From NCBI GenBank assembly GCA_022578965.1, contig MU400807.1, positions 1 to 38,436 of the forward strand: DNA of 38,436 nt, given 5' to 3'. This DNA is from Xylaria sp. FL1777. Lineage: Eukaryota > Ascomycota > Sordariomycetes > Xylariales > Xylariaceae. Each line of letters begins with the position of its first letter. Within the stretch, counting starts at the first letter, position 1. The notes beneath the pieces are model-generated. The model worked only from the letters and a program-made list of their open reading frames with translations, did no database searches and was not told the DNA's origin. This document shows positions 22,442 through 35,200 of this stretch, one piece after another. The translations under genes and the position numbers were made by a program.

Positions 22442-24547
22442 TTAAACTTAGTTTAATAAATATAAAAAAAATCAATATTTATAATATATAAAGAATATTG
22501 TAATAAAAAAACGTTAAAATATTAATAGTTTATAATATACGTAATCCTAAAGAAAAATATTTATTTTTTTAATTTAGTGCATAGTAAAAAAACAATTACT
22601 TTTTAGAAAAAAGTTCATTTAGCATACTTTATTGCATAAAATTGCTTAATAAACGCAAATAAAACGCTATTTTATATGCTTAAACTAATAAAAAGATTTC
22701 TAAAAAAATTTCTATAAACTATAAACTAAATATCTAGGTTTATAACTATAAAAAGTTCTATAATATTAATATAGTTTTTATTTATAATTAAAAATTACTG
22801 TAATAATAATAACTTACGCTTTAATAAGTTTAACGTTATATTTATAAAATTTTAAATAGTTTTAGCAATAAAGCTAAAACTACATAAGAAATAAAAACTT
22901 ATAATACAAAAGCTAAATATTCTGCAGTTAATATTTATAAAAGCCCTAAAAAAGCTACTACTAAAAAAAGCTTTAAACAATTATTAAAAAAATAATAATT
23001 TTAAATATTTTAATAAACTTAAGCTTTAAAATAAATAAAAACTAGTTTATTGTTTTTTGCTAAGTAAAGTTTTAAAAACAATACATAAAAATAACAAGCA
23101 GCAATAATTAAAAACCTTTTTTTTAAAGCAACAAATAGCTGCTAAAAAAACTTATTAATATAAACAAAAATATTTAAATCACTAAAAAAGTCTTATTGTT
23201 TTTAGCTATTATAAGAACTTTTATAAAGTAAACATAATATTATAAAAGTTTAAAGCTATTTATATTATAAACGTTTTTATAAAACTAAACGCTAAAAAAT
23301 AGCTAAATAAACGCAAATTAAAAGCTTTATTAAATATATTGCTTTAGCTATATATAAATAAAAAAAGCAAAACTTTAAAAATAAATATTAAGCCTAAATA
23401 TAGCTAGTTTATAAAAAACTTCTTTATAAACTAACAAAATATAAAATAAGCTATAATAATTGCTAAAACTCCTTAAATAAAATATTTTATAATAAAATAT
23501 TGCTTAAATAATTACTAAATTATTATTTTTATTAATACTGTTTTAAAAGTAGCATATATTTTAAACTTTAAGCATACTATTAATAAAAACAACAAACAAG
23601 TTTTTTAAAGATTGCAAAAATATTAAGCAACAAAGCATTTTAATATAAAAGTTATTTTAAGCTATTTTATATTTTTTTGCTTTTTTTAGCGCAACACTTA
23701 TATATGCAGATTTTTTAAGCTTTTATACCTATACTATATATTTTATAACCTAACAAACCAGTTTTTAAAAAAAAGCATTAATAATTAAAAAAGTTACATA
23801 TAGCTTATTATTTTTATAAAAAAAAGCCTTAAAAAGCATTTTAGCTTTAAATTACTAAAAAATTTATATTTATTACTTTTAATAAGCGCTAAGCCTTATA
23901 AACTTTTATAAGCACTAAATATAACTTTTTTTAGATCTAAAAAAATAGCTTTTACTTTATTAAGCACTAAAAATGCAAAAAACAAAAGCAAAACGCTAAA
24001 AAAAAAGCTAAATACTAATTGTTTTGTTTTTTTAATACTTTTTACTTTAAAGCGCAAAAAGAATTTCCAGCGAAAAAAACTAACGTTTATACTAAAAAAG
24101 TCTTATTACAAGCAATATAAAAACGTTCTAAAAATGCAAAATTATTTTGCTATAAATATATTTGCAAATATCTTTTTTTTTAAGTATAACAAGCTAAATA
24201 TAAAATTTAGCTAAGCTTAATAGTTTAAAAAAAAAAAAGTATAAACTTTTTATAAGCACTTTTTTAAAAAAAACGCTAAGCATTTTTAAAAGCTTTTGCT
24301 TATATATTTAAATATATAAAAAAGCTAAAACTAGTTTTAATAAAGCTAAAATACTTTTATAAGCGCTAAAACTTAAGCTATCTTTAAACATAATAAAAAA
24401 AATAAAAAAGAACTTATAAAACTAAATAAACAAAGAAAAATAATACTAACTTTGTTTAAAAAACATTAATAATAAAAAAAACTTTATAATTATAAATATT
24501 AAAATAAACTAAAAGTAGCTATATTTTAATAAAAAAAAAATTAAAAT
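22442..24547 (+). other. A-rich block, unidentified
   Basis: This continues the preceding frame in poorer condition. Lys/Asn-rich translation with many TAA/TAG is seen throughout, and no motif could be assigned. It ends at the inverted copy of the 297-bp repeat. Confidence 0.35.
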
Positions 24548-24845
24548 AAAATAAAGTAGCTAAACAAATTAACTAGTTAATTAAAGTAAGTTTAAGCTAA
24601 ATTATATAGTAAAAATAAAGGTATAAATATTATATTAAATTTAAAAGCATAAACTTAAACATTATAAATAATATAATAAAAATTAGCTATAGTTGCTTTA
24701 TTTATATTGTTAAATAGCCTTTTTATTAATTATTTTATTTTTTAATTTATATATAGCTTAATTGCTTAAATATATAAGTTATAACTTATTTTTTCGCAAT
24801 TAAAATATTATAATAAATTTAATATAATTATACTGCTTTATTTCA
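24548..24845 (-). repeat. 297-bp dispersed repeat, copy B (inverted)
   Basis: The reverse complement matches 14480-14776 and 31911-32206 over the whole length, from GCAGTATAATT at the 24845 side to the TTTATTTTATTTTAA end at 24548. It is the most diverged copy and is inverted relative to the other two. It therefore forms an inverted pair both with copy A (enclosing the A-rich block) and with copy C (enclosing the T-rich block). Confidence 0.75.
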
Positions 24846-27800
24846 GTAAATAAGCTAAAAAAAAAATAATTACAAAGTTCTTAAAAAAAAAATTCATTAT
24901 ATATTTAGTAATTTAGCATTATAGTAAAATTACAGTATTTAATGCATAATAAATTTTATAATTGCTTTATTTCTTAATTAAGTATATTACTTTTTTGCTT
25001 TTATAGTTTTATATCTAAAATTTAATACTGCTATTTTTAGTGCTTTATTGTATTATGCTTTACTTAAAGAGCTATAATTAATATTTTATAATAAGCAGCT
25101 TTTTAAAGTTTATAATTAGCAGTTTACTTTATAATAAATACTTAAGTTTTGCTTAGTAGTTATAATAAATCTTTCTTAGTTTAATAAAAAGCTTAATTTA
25201 TTACTGCTTTATATTTAAAGCTTACTATTATTGTACTAATATAGCTAACTATAAATTAATTAATTTTTTAGCTATATTATAATAATTAAACTTTTTTATA
25301 TTTAAAACCTATTTAGCTATTTTATATATGTTTTTTTTTTTAGGTTACTACAATAATTAGTACTTTAGTTAAAATTTTATTTGCCTTTTTAATTTACTGC
25401 AAGCACTATTATATATAATGCATTAGTTTATAAAAAGCTAAATTATCTTTTTTAGCTATTTATATTAATATATTAATAACCTTTATTTAAATATTTTTTA
25501 TGTTAATAAATATGCTTTAAATATTGCATATATATTAGCAAAAAGTATTATATTTTTTTTATTAATTTTAAGTAAGATTATTTTAGAAATTTAAGCATAA
25601 AACAACAAGTTTTGCATAATATAATTAAAGCAGCTATAATATATAATTTGTAGCTATAAAATGAATTAATAAAAACAAAGCTAACATTAATATATAAATT
25701 GTAAAAATGTTTTACTTTTTTTTATTTAAACTATAAGCATAAGTACTAATACTAATGCTATATTTTTTATTAATTCTTTAATTTATTTATAGTATAGCAC
25801 TACTATTATTAACTTAGCTAACTAAGTTTGTTGTAAACCTTTTATTATAACTATAATACAATAAATATAATTATTAACTTTAAAGCTTTAAGTATATTGC
25901 AAATTATGTTATAAAAAAGTATATAAAGCTTATTGCTAAATATAAGCAGCAGCAAATAAATAACTAAAAATACTTTCTTAGTTTACTTTATAAAATCTTA
26001 AAGCAGCAATAATATTTATTGCTTTTTAGCAAAAGTTATTTTAAGTTTGCTATATATTAACTAACTTAAAAGTATTAGCATTTTTAATAAGCAGCGCTAT
26101 ATAATTAATATAAACATTATAGCTTTTAAAAACTTTATTTATAGCTTAAAGCTTTATACTTATAAAATAATCCTAAAGAACTTTTATAAATACTTGCATT
26201 TTATATATATAATAGTTAGCCTTAATTACATTTATAATTTATAGCATATAAGTTTTGTTTACTTAGTAGATTTAGCAATTAAGATTTCTTAAATTTTGTT
26301 TAATATAGTACAAAAAACCTAAATAGCTAAAGCATTTTAATTATAGCAAATAATTTAATAATTTAAACATTAATAAACAGCTTAAACATTTAAAAAACAA
26401 AAAATCTTAGCGTAATAAATAGTTATTATAATAAATAAAATTATTAAAACAAAGTAAAACAAACAAATATATATATATATATATAAATAAATAGTATTTA
26501 ATATAATACTACACAATAATAAAAGTTATTAAAATACTTAAGTATTATTAGTATGTAATAAGTACTTAAGTAAATAATAAATATTAATTAAAGCTTAAAT
26601 TGTTTATAAAAGCTACTTTTATAGTTATAACGCTATTAAAAACCTATAATACAATAAAAGCTATTATATTATAACCTATAAAATAAAAAATATAAGATTT
26701 AGTTATAAAAGCTAAATGCATTTTTACATTAAAAAAATAAAAGCTAGTTTTAAATTAAATGCTAAAAATAAAGCACTATTTTGCTTTAGCTAACTAAAGT
26801 TTTAAAAATAAGCATTAATTTAATATATAAAAATACTTTTTAAACTTTTTTATAAACATTAGCGCCTTTGTTTTTTAAACCTAAATATATATATTTAGTA
26901 GTTAAAACTATAGCTTGCTTTTTTATTAGTAAATATTTATATAAACTATAAGTTTTTTTAAAAACGTTATGCTTAAGTTAAATTTTTAAAACTTTTATAG
27001 TAATATTTTTTAAAAGTTTAAAGATTAAAATACTATAAACTTGCTATGCTTTATAAAAAATTATTTTAATTTTATAAAAAAAAAAAATCTTATTATAAAT
27101 CTTTCCTATTTTAAAAAAGTCCTAAAAAAGTGCTATTTTTTTGTAATACTATATTTTAGTTAGTAATGCTGCTTTTTACTAAATAAAGTTAGTTATATAA
27201 AGCTTTTCTAAAAAAGCAGTTAATTGTTTAGCAGTTAATTAAATGCTTTTAAAAATAATACTAAAACATAAATATATATTTTAATAAATGCTATTTTATT
27301 AAAATAATATAAAATTTTCTAAGTAATAGCTTGCCTTTTTTAAAGCTTGCTTTTTTTACTTATAAAATCTAAATAAAACAGTACTATTAAATAGCACGTT
27401 ATCTTTAAAATAAATCTTTTTATTTTTTGTTTTGTATATTATATTCAAAATTATTATTTTATCCTTTATTAATTTATTAGTTTTAAAAGCTTAAAAAATT
27501 AATAGTGTTTAAATTAAAGCTATAATTAAGTTATCTTTATTGCTTAACTTATATGCAGAATTTCTAGTTTTTACAATTGTTAATTTTTTAGCGTTTTTTT
27601 GCTTTAATGTTTTCTTTATTACAACTAAAAGTATTTTAAATAATTAATTATTATTAAAAGTAATATAAACTTTTTTATTATTTTATATTTTTAGGTTTTT
27701 AAAAAATTTAATATTTTTTTATATAAAAAAAGTTAAAAAAACTACTAATATTATAGCATTATATAGGTTTTAATTCTTCTAAAAGTTTATACTTATATAT

Positions 27801-28149
27801 TTTTTTAAATTATATATTTTTAATCTTTTTTTTGTTGCTTTTTGCTAATTGTTAGATTTTCTATTTAAAGTCCAAAACTTTTATGCTTTATATAGCTTTT
27901 TTGCTAAGCTAATAGTTTAGCAAATATATATTAGTTTTTTAATTGCTAATATTTTTAAGTTTTTAAGTTTAAGCTTTTAATATAGTTTATTACTAATATA
28001 ATAATTTAGCTTGTTTTTAGTATTATGTTAGCTATTATATAAAAGCTTTAAAAATATAAACTTATTTAAGATTTTATAATAAAGTTTATTTTTAGTAATA
28101 AAAAATAAATAGCTTGTTTTTTGCTAATTATATATAGCAAAAAAAGTAA
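24846..28149. other. AT-rich sequence, unidentified, with an (AT)n tract
   Basis: No gene or recognisable repeat apart from a perfect alternating AT tract at 26467-26485 (19 nt). The composition changes near 26.8 kb from mixed to T-rich on the plus strand. Confidence 0.4.
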
Positions 28150-28371
28150 CAATCTTTTATTTATTTAAATAGTAGTTTTAAAGCATTTAATATATTTAAT
28201 AAAATTGCTAGTTTAATTAAATTTTTTTTAAATTATATTAATATTTCAAGTAATAAAGCTATTTTTATTAATAAAGAAGTTTATAATAATGCTAAATTAC
28301 GCTTTAAAATTAATAATCCTAGTAATATTACTTTTATAGATTTTATTTTTTATTTTTATAGTAAGCCTTAA
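28150..28371 (+). pseudogene. Short stop-free plus-strand frame of unknown origin
   Basis: From a CAA at 28150, directly after an in-frame TAA, to a TAA near 28369-28371 there are about 73 codons without a stop, and no ATG start. It includes N-K-A-I-F-I-N-K-E-V-Y-N-N-A-K-L-R-F-K. The translation has ordinary mixed composition (Glu, Arg, Pro present) and the stretch keeps TpC and GpA steps that are rare elsewhere. It is therefore probably a fragment of real coding sequence. No family recognised. Another stop-free stretch on the same strand lies at 28634-28834 (66 codons, ATG start), Ser/Phe/Asn-rich, possibly another piece of the same gene. Confidence 0.4.
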
Positions 28372-29729
28372 GCAAAATTATATAAATTTTTTTAGTTTTA
28401 TAACGCTTAAAAAAGTAGCTAAAATATTTTGCAGTTTTATTAGTAAAACTATTATAAAACATAAATTTAAAAAGCTTATATATTCTTAATTAAAATAATT
28501 TATTAAACTTAAGTTTTTTTTATTATAAAATTTATACTTTAGTGTTCTTTTAAATAAATTTAAGCTGTTACTATTAGCATAATTATTATGTTTTTTATAA
28601 ATCCTTAGTTTAAAAAAATTAAAGCTTTAGCTTATGTTTTATAAAATCGTTAATATTAATTATGTTAGCTTTTTAAGCTTATTTACTTTTTTTAGCGTTA
28701 TTAATACAAAATTAACACTAAACCAAAGTTTAATTAAAAATATTACTTCTTTAAAAAGTAGCAAAAATATAACAATTAGTAACTTTTATTTTTCTAAGTT
28801 ATTTTTAAATAATAAATATATAGTATTATATTAGTTTAAAATTTTTAAAAATATTTTATTAAACTTTAATTTGTTTTTTAACGTTTAAAAGTTTAAAGCA
28901 ATATAAGCAAAAAATAACATTACTTAATTATTTTATTAGTTTTAATTGCAAATAACTTTTATTATTTTATAGCAACGCTTTTTTAAAAAAGCAATTATAA
29001 AGCTAAATTAAAGCATATAAATATATATAATAAAACTATTATAATTTATTTTATTGTTAATTTGCGTTATTAAATAGTTTAATAAAAAGCTAGTTTTATA
29101 AGTACTACTTAGTAATTTTTATTTATTAAGTTAATTAGCTAATTATAATATTAGCTAAAAGCTTGCTTATGCTTTTTTAGCTGCTATTTGTTAAAATTTT
29201 ATGTTTTTTTTTAAAAAGTTTACGCTTTTATAAAAAAAAGCATTTTTTATGTTTACTTAAGTCAAAATTTTATATAACAAAGTTTTTAATTAAGCTTTAT
29301 ATTTTAATTTATTGCTTTTTTTTTTTAAAACAAGCTATAGCATATTTAGCTTAATCTATTAATTTAAACCTTTACTAAAATTATTTAAAAGCAGTAATAT
29401 TGTTTTTAACATTAGCTTAAAAACTTTTGCTGCTTTAAAATATAATTTAGCTTTTATTTAAGCAATTATTTAAATAAAAACACTAAAGTACTTTAAAACT
29501 CCTATTATAAAATCTTTAAAAGTAATATTTGTTTTTTTATTTAAAAAGTCTTTAGACTTTTTAGCTTACATTTTTTCAAATTTTAAATTTCTTTTTATAA
29601 GCTTTGCTTTTTGTATTTTTTAAAGTCTTTAATAATTAAAACCTTTTGTTTTTAATAAAATATTTTGCTTAAAAAAATTATTATTTATTTATATATTTTT
29701 AGTATTAAATTAAGTAAAAAACTTATTAT
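28372..29729. other. T-rich sequence, unidentified
   Basis: It contains the stop-free plus-strand stretch at 28634-28834 noted with the preceding feature. Otherwise only T-rich decayed sequence is seen. The downstream end of the zinc-knuckle frame (minus strand) fades out somewhere in the right part of this stretch. Confidence 0.35.
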
Positions 29730-31200
29730 TATTTAAATAAACTTCTTTAATTGTTTAATTTATAAAAGGCTTTTTTTTTAGCTTTTTAAGTTTTTTTTTA
29801 CCTTTTGTTTAATAAAAAGCAGCCTTTCTTAATAAAAGTTTATAACAATTAGCTTAAAATATATTTACGCTAATTTTTTTGCTTAGTATATAGCTTTGCA
29901 AAATTTTAGTGCTATTTATATTATAAAAAGTACTTTATATAAAGTTTTAATTAATTATAATAAAGCTATTATTTAGCTTGCTATTTATTAAGTTGTTTTT
30001 TTTAATATTACAAGCTTTTATTAATCTTATTTTATAAAGTATAAAGGTTTAATTGTTAAATTTTTTACTTAAAAATTAAGCTAGCTGCTTGTTTTTTAGC
30101 TAATAAAGTTTTTTATTTTTTAGTTTTTTTTGTTTGCTTTTTATTTTAGCATTTAAATCTTTATTATTTAAAACAAGGTTTTTTTTTTAAAGTTAATAAT
30201 AAGCTTTTTGCTTTAGCAGCTTATTATTACTTAAAACAAAGTTATATATTTATTTTATTGCAGCATTAAATATTCTTTTTTTATTTTTGCTAATCTTTAT
30301 AACTTTTAAAAAAACTTTTATATACTTAAAGCTTGCAAAAAATTTTAGCTTTTTTAAACATTATTTAAAGTTTTAATATATAATGTTTTCTTGTTTTAAT
30401 TTATAAGCAAAGCTACATTTATAAACATAATAATTATTTATACTACATTTTTAACAAATAGTTACTTTTGCTAAATAAAGATTGTTTAACTTTATTTATT
30501 ATAAAAAATTAAACAATTATTTACTTTGTTTTTGTTTTTTAAAATTATATTTATTTCTTTATAAATACTTAAAAGTTATAGCATTAATGCTAAACATTTG
30601 CTTTTTTAATAAGTTTATATTAATTTTATAATATTGCAGTACTTATAGTTCTTAATTAATAAGCTAAACATATTAATTCTGCAGTTTTTTTAGCATTTCC
30701 TTTAGTTCTTTTTTTATAATTGCTACGTTTTTTTGTTTTAACTCTAGCTATTATATTTGCTTAATAATATTATTTATGTTTTAATTATAAGCAAAGTATT
30801 AAGCTAGTTTTACTTGCTGCCCTTTAATAATAACTTTTTTAGTAGCTAATATAATTATATTAATAGCTAGCTTAATAGTATTAATAGTAATATATAAAGG
30901 TTTATTAAAGTTATAATTATATAAATAATTAACTTTTTTTTATGCTTTGCGTGCTTTTTTTGTTTTTTTAAAGTAAAAATTAGCCTAAATTTTCTATTTA
31001 TTTAAATGTTTAATATTTTATAAAAAATTTTATATAACATTTTATTTAAGTTATTATATAACTTTTTAAAAAACTTTATTACTTTAGTTTTATTAAACAA
31101 GCTTTATTTTTTTATAGCTTTTTTATTTATAAAAGTAGCATGCTTTTTTTTTTTTTTTAAGGCCTGCTTATTTAAAAATAAGTGCTATAAAAAAGCAATA
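29730..31200 (-). pseudogene. Unidentified coiled-coil plus zinc-knuckle protein, gag-like, decayed
   Basis: The minus strand holds one frame of roughly 490 codons in which stops are almost all explicable as former Gln or Trp codons. In order: a basic segment (31000-30940, K-K-T-K-K-A-R-K-A); a hydrophobic stretch (30900-30830); a coiled-coil-like heptad region (about 30780-30600, rich in K, E, Q and L); and a CCHC knuckle at 30456-30415 spaced C-x2-C-x4-[H]-x4-C, with the His now Tyr as expected from CAT to TAT. A polar, once acidic tail follows to about 29730. Coiled coil followed by a single knuckle is the layout of a retroelement Gag or LINE ORF1, or of some host zinc-knuckle proteins. 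I found no reverse transcriptase next to it. Family unknown; start and stop approximate. Confidence 0.6.
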
Positions 31201-31910
31201 GCTGCGTTTTACGCAAAGTCTTTAAGCAATAACTAGCTTACAACTAAAAAACCTTACTTTTTATTTTTTAATAAAAAATAATATTAGCTTAAAAAACAAA
31301 ATATATTTTTAATTATTAATTACTTTTTATATTAATATATAAGCTTAAATTTATTTAGTATAAATAAGCATTAAATTTGCTTATATTATAACTTTTAGAA
31401 GTTTTAGCAACACTTATTTTTTTTTAAGCTTGTTTTTTATTTTTTTTGTTTATATAAAAGCAATTATATTTTTTTTTTTAAAAAGCACTAGTTTTTTAAT
31501 AAAAATTTCCTCCTTTTAGCTCCTTAAGAGTTTTTAGCAATAAGTTTTCTAGCTATACTATCCTAAAAATTATATTAGCTTTTTAACACTTAATTGCTAT
31601 TTTGCTAAAAAAAATAAAAACGCTTTGCAAGCTAAGCTAAAAAAAACAGTTTAACATTTTTACACGTTTATTTTAAGCTTTATTAATTAAAAGCTACTAG
31701 CTTAAATACTTATTACTAATTATAACTAAACTATTTATGCTAAATAAATCTTGCTTATTACTAGCTAAAGCAGCTAAATATAATATATTATAACTTGCAT
31801 ATAAAAATTATAGCAATTAATTAATAAATAAATTAAACATATAAGTTAATAATAATAAATTGTTTGCTTATAAGTTTTATAGTATTATTTATTATAAATA
31901 AAAAATTGCA
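31201..31910. other. AT-rich spacer before 297-bp repeat copy C
   Basis: No gene is recognised. It may include the lost start and 5' flank of the zinc-knuckle frame, which reads from right to left. Confidence 0.35.
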
Positions 31911-32206
31911 GCAGTATAATTGCGCTAAATTTACTATAACACTTTAATTACAAAAAAATAAATTATAACTTATATATTTAAGCAATTAAGCCATATATAA
32001 ATTAAAAAATAAAACAATTAATAAAAAAGCTATATAATAATACAAATAAAGCAATTATAGCTAATTTTTATTATGTTGTTTATAATATTTAAGTTTATGC
32101 TTTAAAATTTAGCGCAATACTTACTTCTTTATTTTTACTATATAACTTAGCTTAAACTTACTTTAATTAGCTAGTTAGCCTGTTTAGCTACTTTACTTTA
32201 CTTTAA
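31911..32206 (+). repeat. 297-bp dispersed repeat, copy C
   Basis: This is a direct repeat of 14480-14776, 17.4 kb away, from GCAGTATAATTGCGC to ACTTTACTTTAATA. Nearly all differences from copy A are C/T or G/A. Homology ends cleanly at both sides. Confidence 0.8.
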
Positions 32207-35200
32207 TAATTAATAATAAAAAGCTAGCAATAAAGAAAATATTATACATTACTATAATATAGCTAATGCAATAATAGCATAGCTTTAAGATTTTAATATG
32301 CTTAATAAATATATATTCTATAAAGATTAGCTAAATATAACTTTATTGCACTAAATTATTTACCTTTATTTTCAAGATTAGCATTATTGCTAGAAAATAT
32401 TATAACAAGCAGTTTATAATACATAAAAGCTAAACATTAATTAGCATATATACTTAAACTAAGCTAAACAAAAATACGTATTACAAAAAATACAGCAGCT
32501 AAAACAAAGTAAATTTTTAAATAACTATAATAAATTAACAGCTATTTTTAGCCACAAATTAAATCCGTAAACATATTAAAATAAACATAAGCTAAAGTAA
32601 TAATAGTAGTAATAATAATAAAGTTAGTTATAAAAACAAGTAAAATTAACAAAAGTAAACAAACAAACATTTTTTTTAACACTTATATAATTAGCACTTT
32701 AGCTATATATAGCTTTATTAGCTACTTTTGCAATTAGTACACTTTTATATAAATTACATTCCATTTTTCGACTTTAATAATGCTTAGAAAATCTTTACTT
32801 AAGTAAATTATAGCTTTATTAACAACTCTTTTTTTTATTCACTTTTAAACAACCTTTTTAATTATATACATTTGTATATATGTTATACTGTTTAAATATA
32901 AATTAAATATATTAGTACATATATTATATATAAATTAACTACTAACTAAAATAGCTAAACATTTCTGCAAAGCTATTTTAAAACTTTTAATAGCTAAACA
33001 GTTTTATAAAGCTATTACTAAACTAAACTTATTTTTTTTGTAGTACTAACTTATATAAACCGCTTTTAAATATATATTAATTATAACTTAATAATACCTT
33101 TAATAAAATAGCTTAAATTAAACAATTAGTTTATTATATTTTTGCTAGCTTTCTTATTTTTAACAACTTTACAACCAAATACTTCTATTAAACTATTTAA
33201 CTCTTTAAATTAATACCTTTTTAAGTCTCTTAAAATACTTAACATATAGTATAATTAGTACTAGTTCTAAAATACTTTTATTTCTTAATCCAAAAATCTT
33301 GTTTTTAAGTAGTAATACTTTTATGCTTTTATTGCACTATTAACGTATAAACTCTATAAATCTTATAAACGTTTAAAATTTTCTTAAAAACTAAAATACT
33401 TTATACGCAATATAATTTATATTGTCCTAAGAATACCTACGCTTTTTTAAATAGCTTATAATATATAAGTTATTCTAAGTTATTTTTAGGACTTTTTTTT
33501 AACTATACGGTTACTTAATAACACTAATAGCCTCGTAAGTTAACTTATACTTACTTAATTAACTAACTTATTTAATATATATAGCTATAAACCTTGCTAA
33601 AAATATAATACTTTTGTTTTTATATTAATTAATTATTGCTACAAGTACTACTATTTTAGCTAAGTTTTAAACTAAAGCGCTTAGTTAGCTAGTTAGCTAG
33701 TTAATTAACTAATTAGTTAACTAGTTAACTTATTTACTAACTTACTAATTTACACTTCTTTTAATTAATAAATACGTTTAACTTAATACAAATTACATCC
33801 GTAATAAAATAACAACTTATTGCTTTTAATATAAGTAATTAAATTTAATCAATTAAAATTAATTAGCTAACGTTATATTAAACAGCTATTTTAAGCCTTA
33901 GCTAACTTAACATTTTACTAAAAAAGCTACTTAAGTAAAAATAAAAAGTTAACGCCCTAGTTTAACTTACTATATAACTTTTAGTTTTTTACGTTATAAT
34001 TAAAATATATTGCTAAATAAATATAACATAATACTATAAAATGCGCTATTATAACATTATTAGTTATTTTCTTTTTTAAAGTAATATATTGTTTTATGTT
34101 ATTTTATTGCATAATATGTTTATAAAAGCTTATAAATACTTTAATTTTTATATCTTTTTATATTAAAATAAAGCAAAAAAGCTTATAAAAACTATACTTT
34201 TCCTTTAAGTATAAAAAAAAAATATAGTATACTTATTTTATAACTACTTTTAAATATACCTAATTAATTAAAACATTAAAAATTTAGCATTTAAACAAAA
34301 CAAAATTAATTAAAGTTAATAATTAAAATATAGCTATCTTTAGTAATATAGTTTATAAAAAATCTACTATAAAAATAAAGACATTGCAGTAATATTTCAA
34401 TGCTTAGCTATATAACTAAGCTATATTTAGCTATTAAAAGTTTTTATAAATATATATTTTTTAAGCTATACATACTAGCATTAACACTTATAGTTACCAC
34501 GTTTCAAGTATTAATAATACTAAAAAATATTATTAGATCTTGTTTTAAAAAAACAAGCAATTAAAGCTGCTTATTTTTTATATATATAGCATTTTTCCTT
34601 TTTTTCTTCTAATTATTAAAAATGCCTTTAATATATTTATTTTAATTTTTTTAAAAACTAATATGCTTTTGTTTTATATTTTCTATTAAGTTTAAGCAGT
34701 ATATACTATATATTACTAGCATTAAAAATGCTTACATTATAATACTTTTGTTTAATTAATAGCTATACTAGTTTAATTTTTATTAAAATGTTTTAATGTT
34801 TTATGTCTTTATAACATATTTTTATAGTAAAGTATATAAAATAAAAGTAAATTTTTTTGCTTTACTACATATTGCTTCTATTAATTACAACAAACTTTTA
34901 TTTATTAATCATTAAATATATTGCTTTTTATAAAAAAATCAAAATTATATATAGTTTTATTATAACTATATTATTTTAAATTATATTTTTATGTTTTTTA
35001 TCCCTTAAAAATAACTTATTTTAGTTAATAAAAATCTAGTTATATTATTATTTTATTTATTATGTTATGCTGCTTTTTTATTTATTTTAAGCTTTTTAGC
35101 AATAGTTATTAACCTAAAAAATAGCTTATATATATTATTAATACTTATATAAACTATATTAATGTACTAATTATTGCTTTTAGCTGCTGTTTAATAATTA

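Noticed and set aside
28634..28834. A real 66-residue protein gene
   Set aside because: The ATG-started frame is stop-free, but it lies in decayed repeat DNA without start context or neighbours. I treat it as a possible fragment only.
14480..32206. Copies A and C of the 297-bp repeat as LTRs of one 17.7-kb element
   Set aside because: An inverted third copy lies between them, their ends lack TG...CA, and the interval shows no ordered gag-pol.
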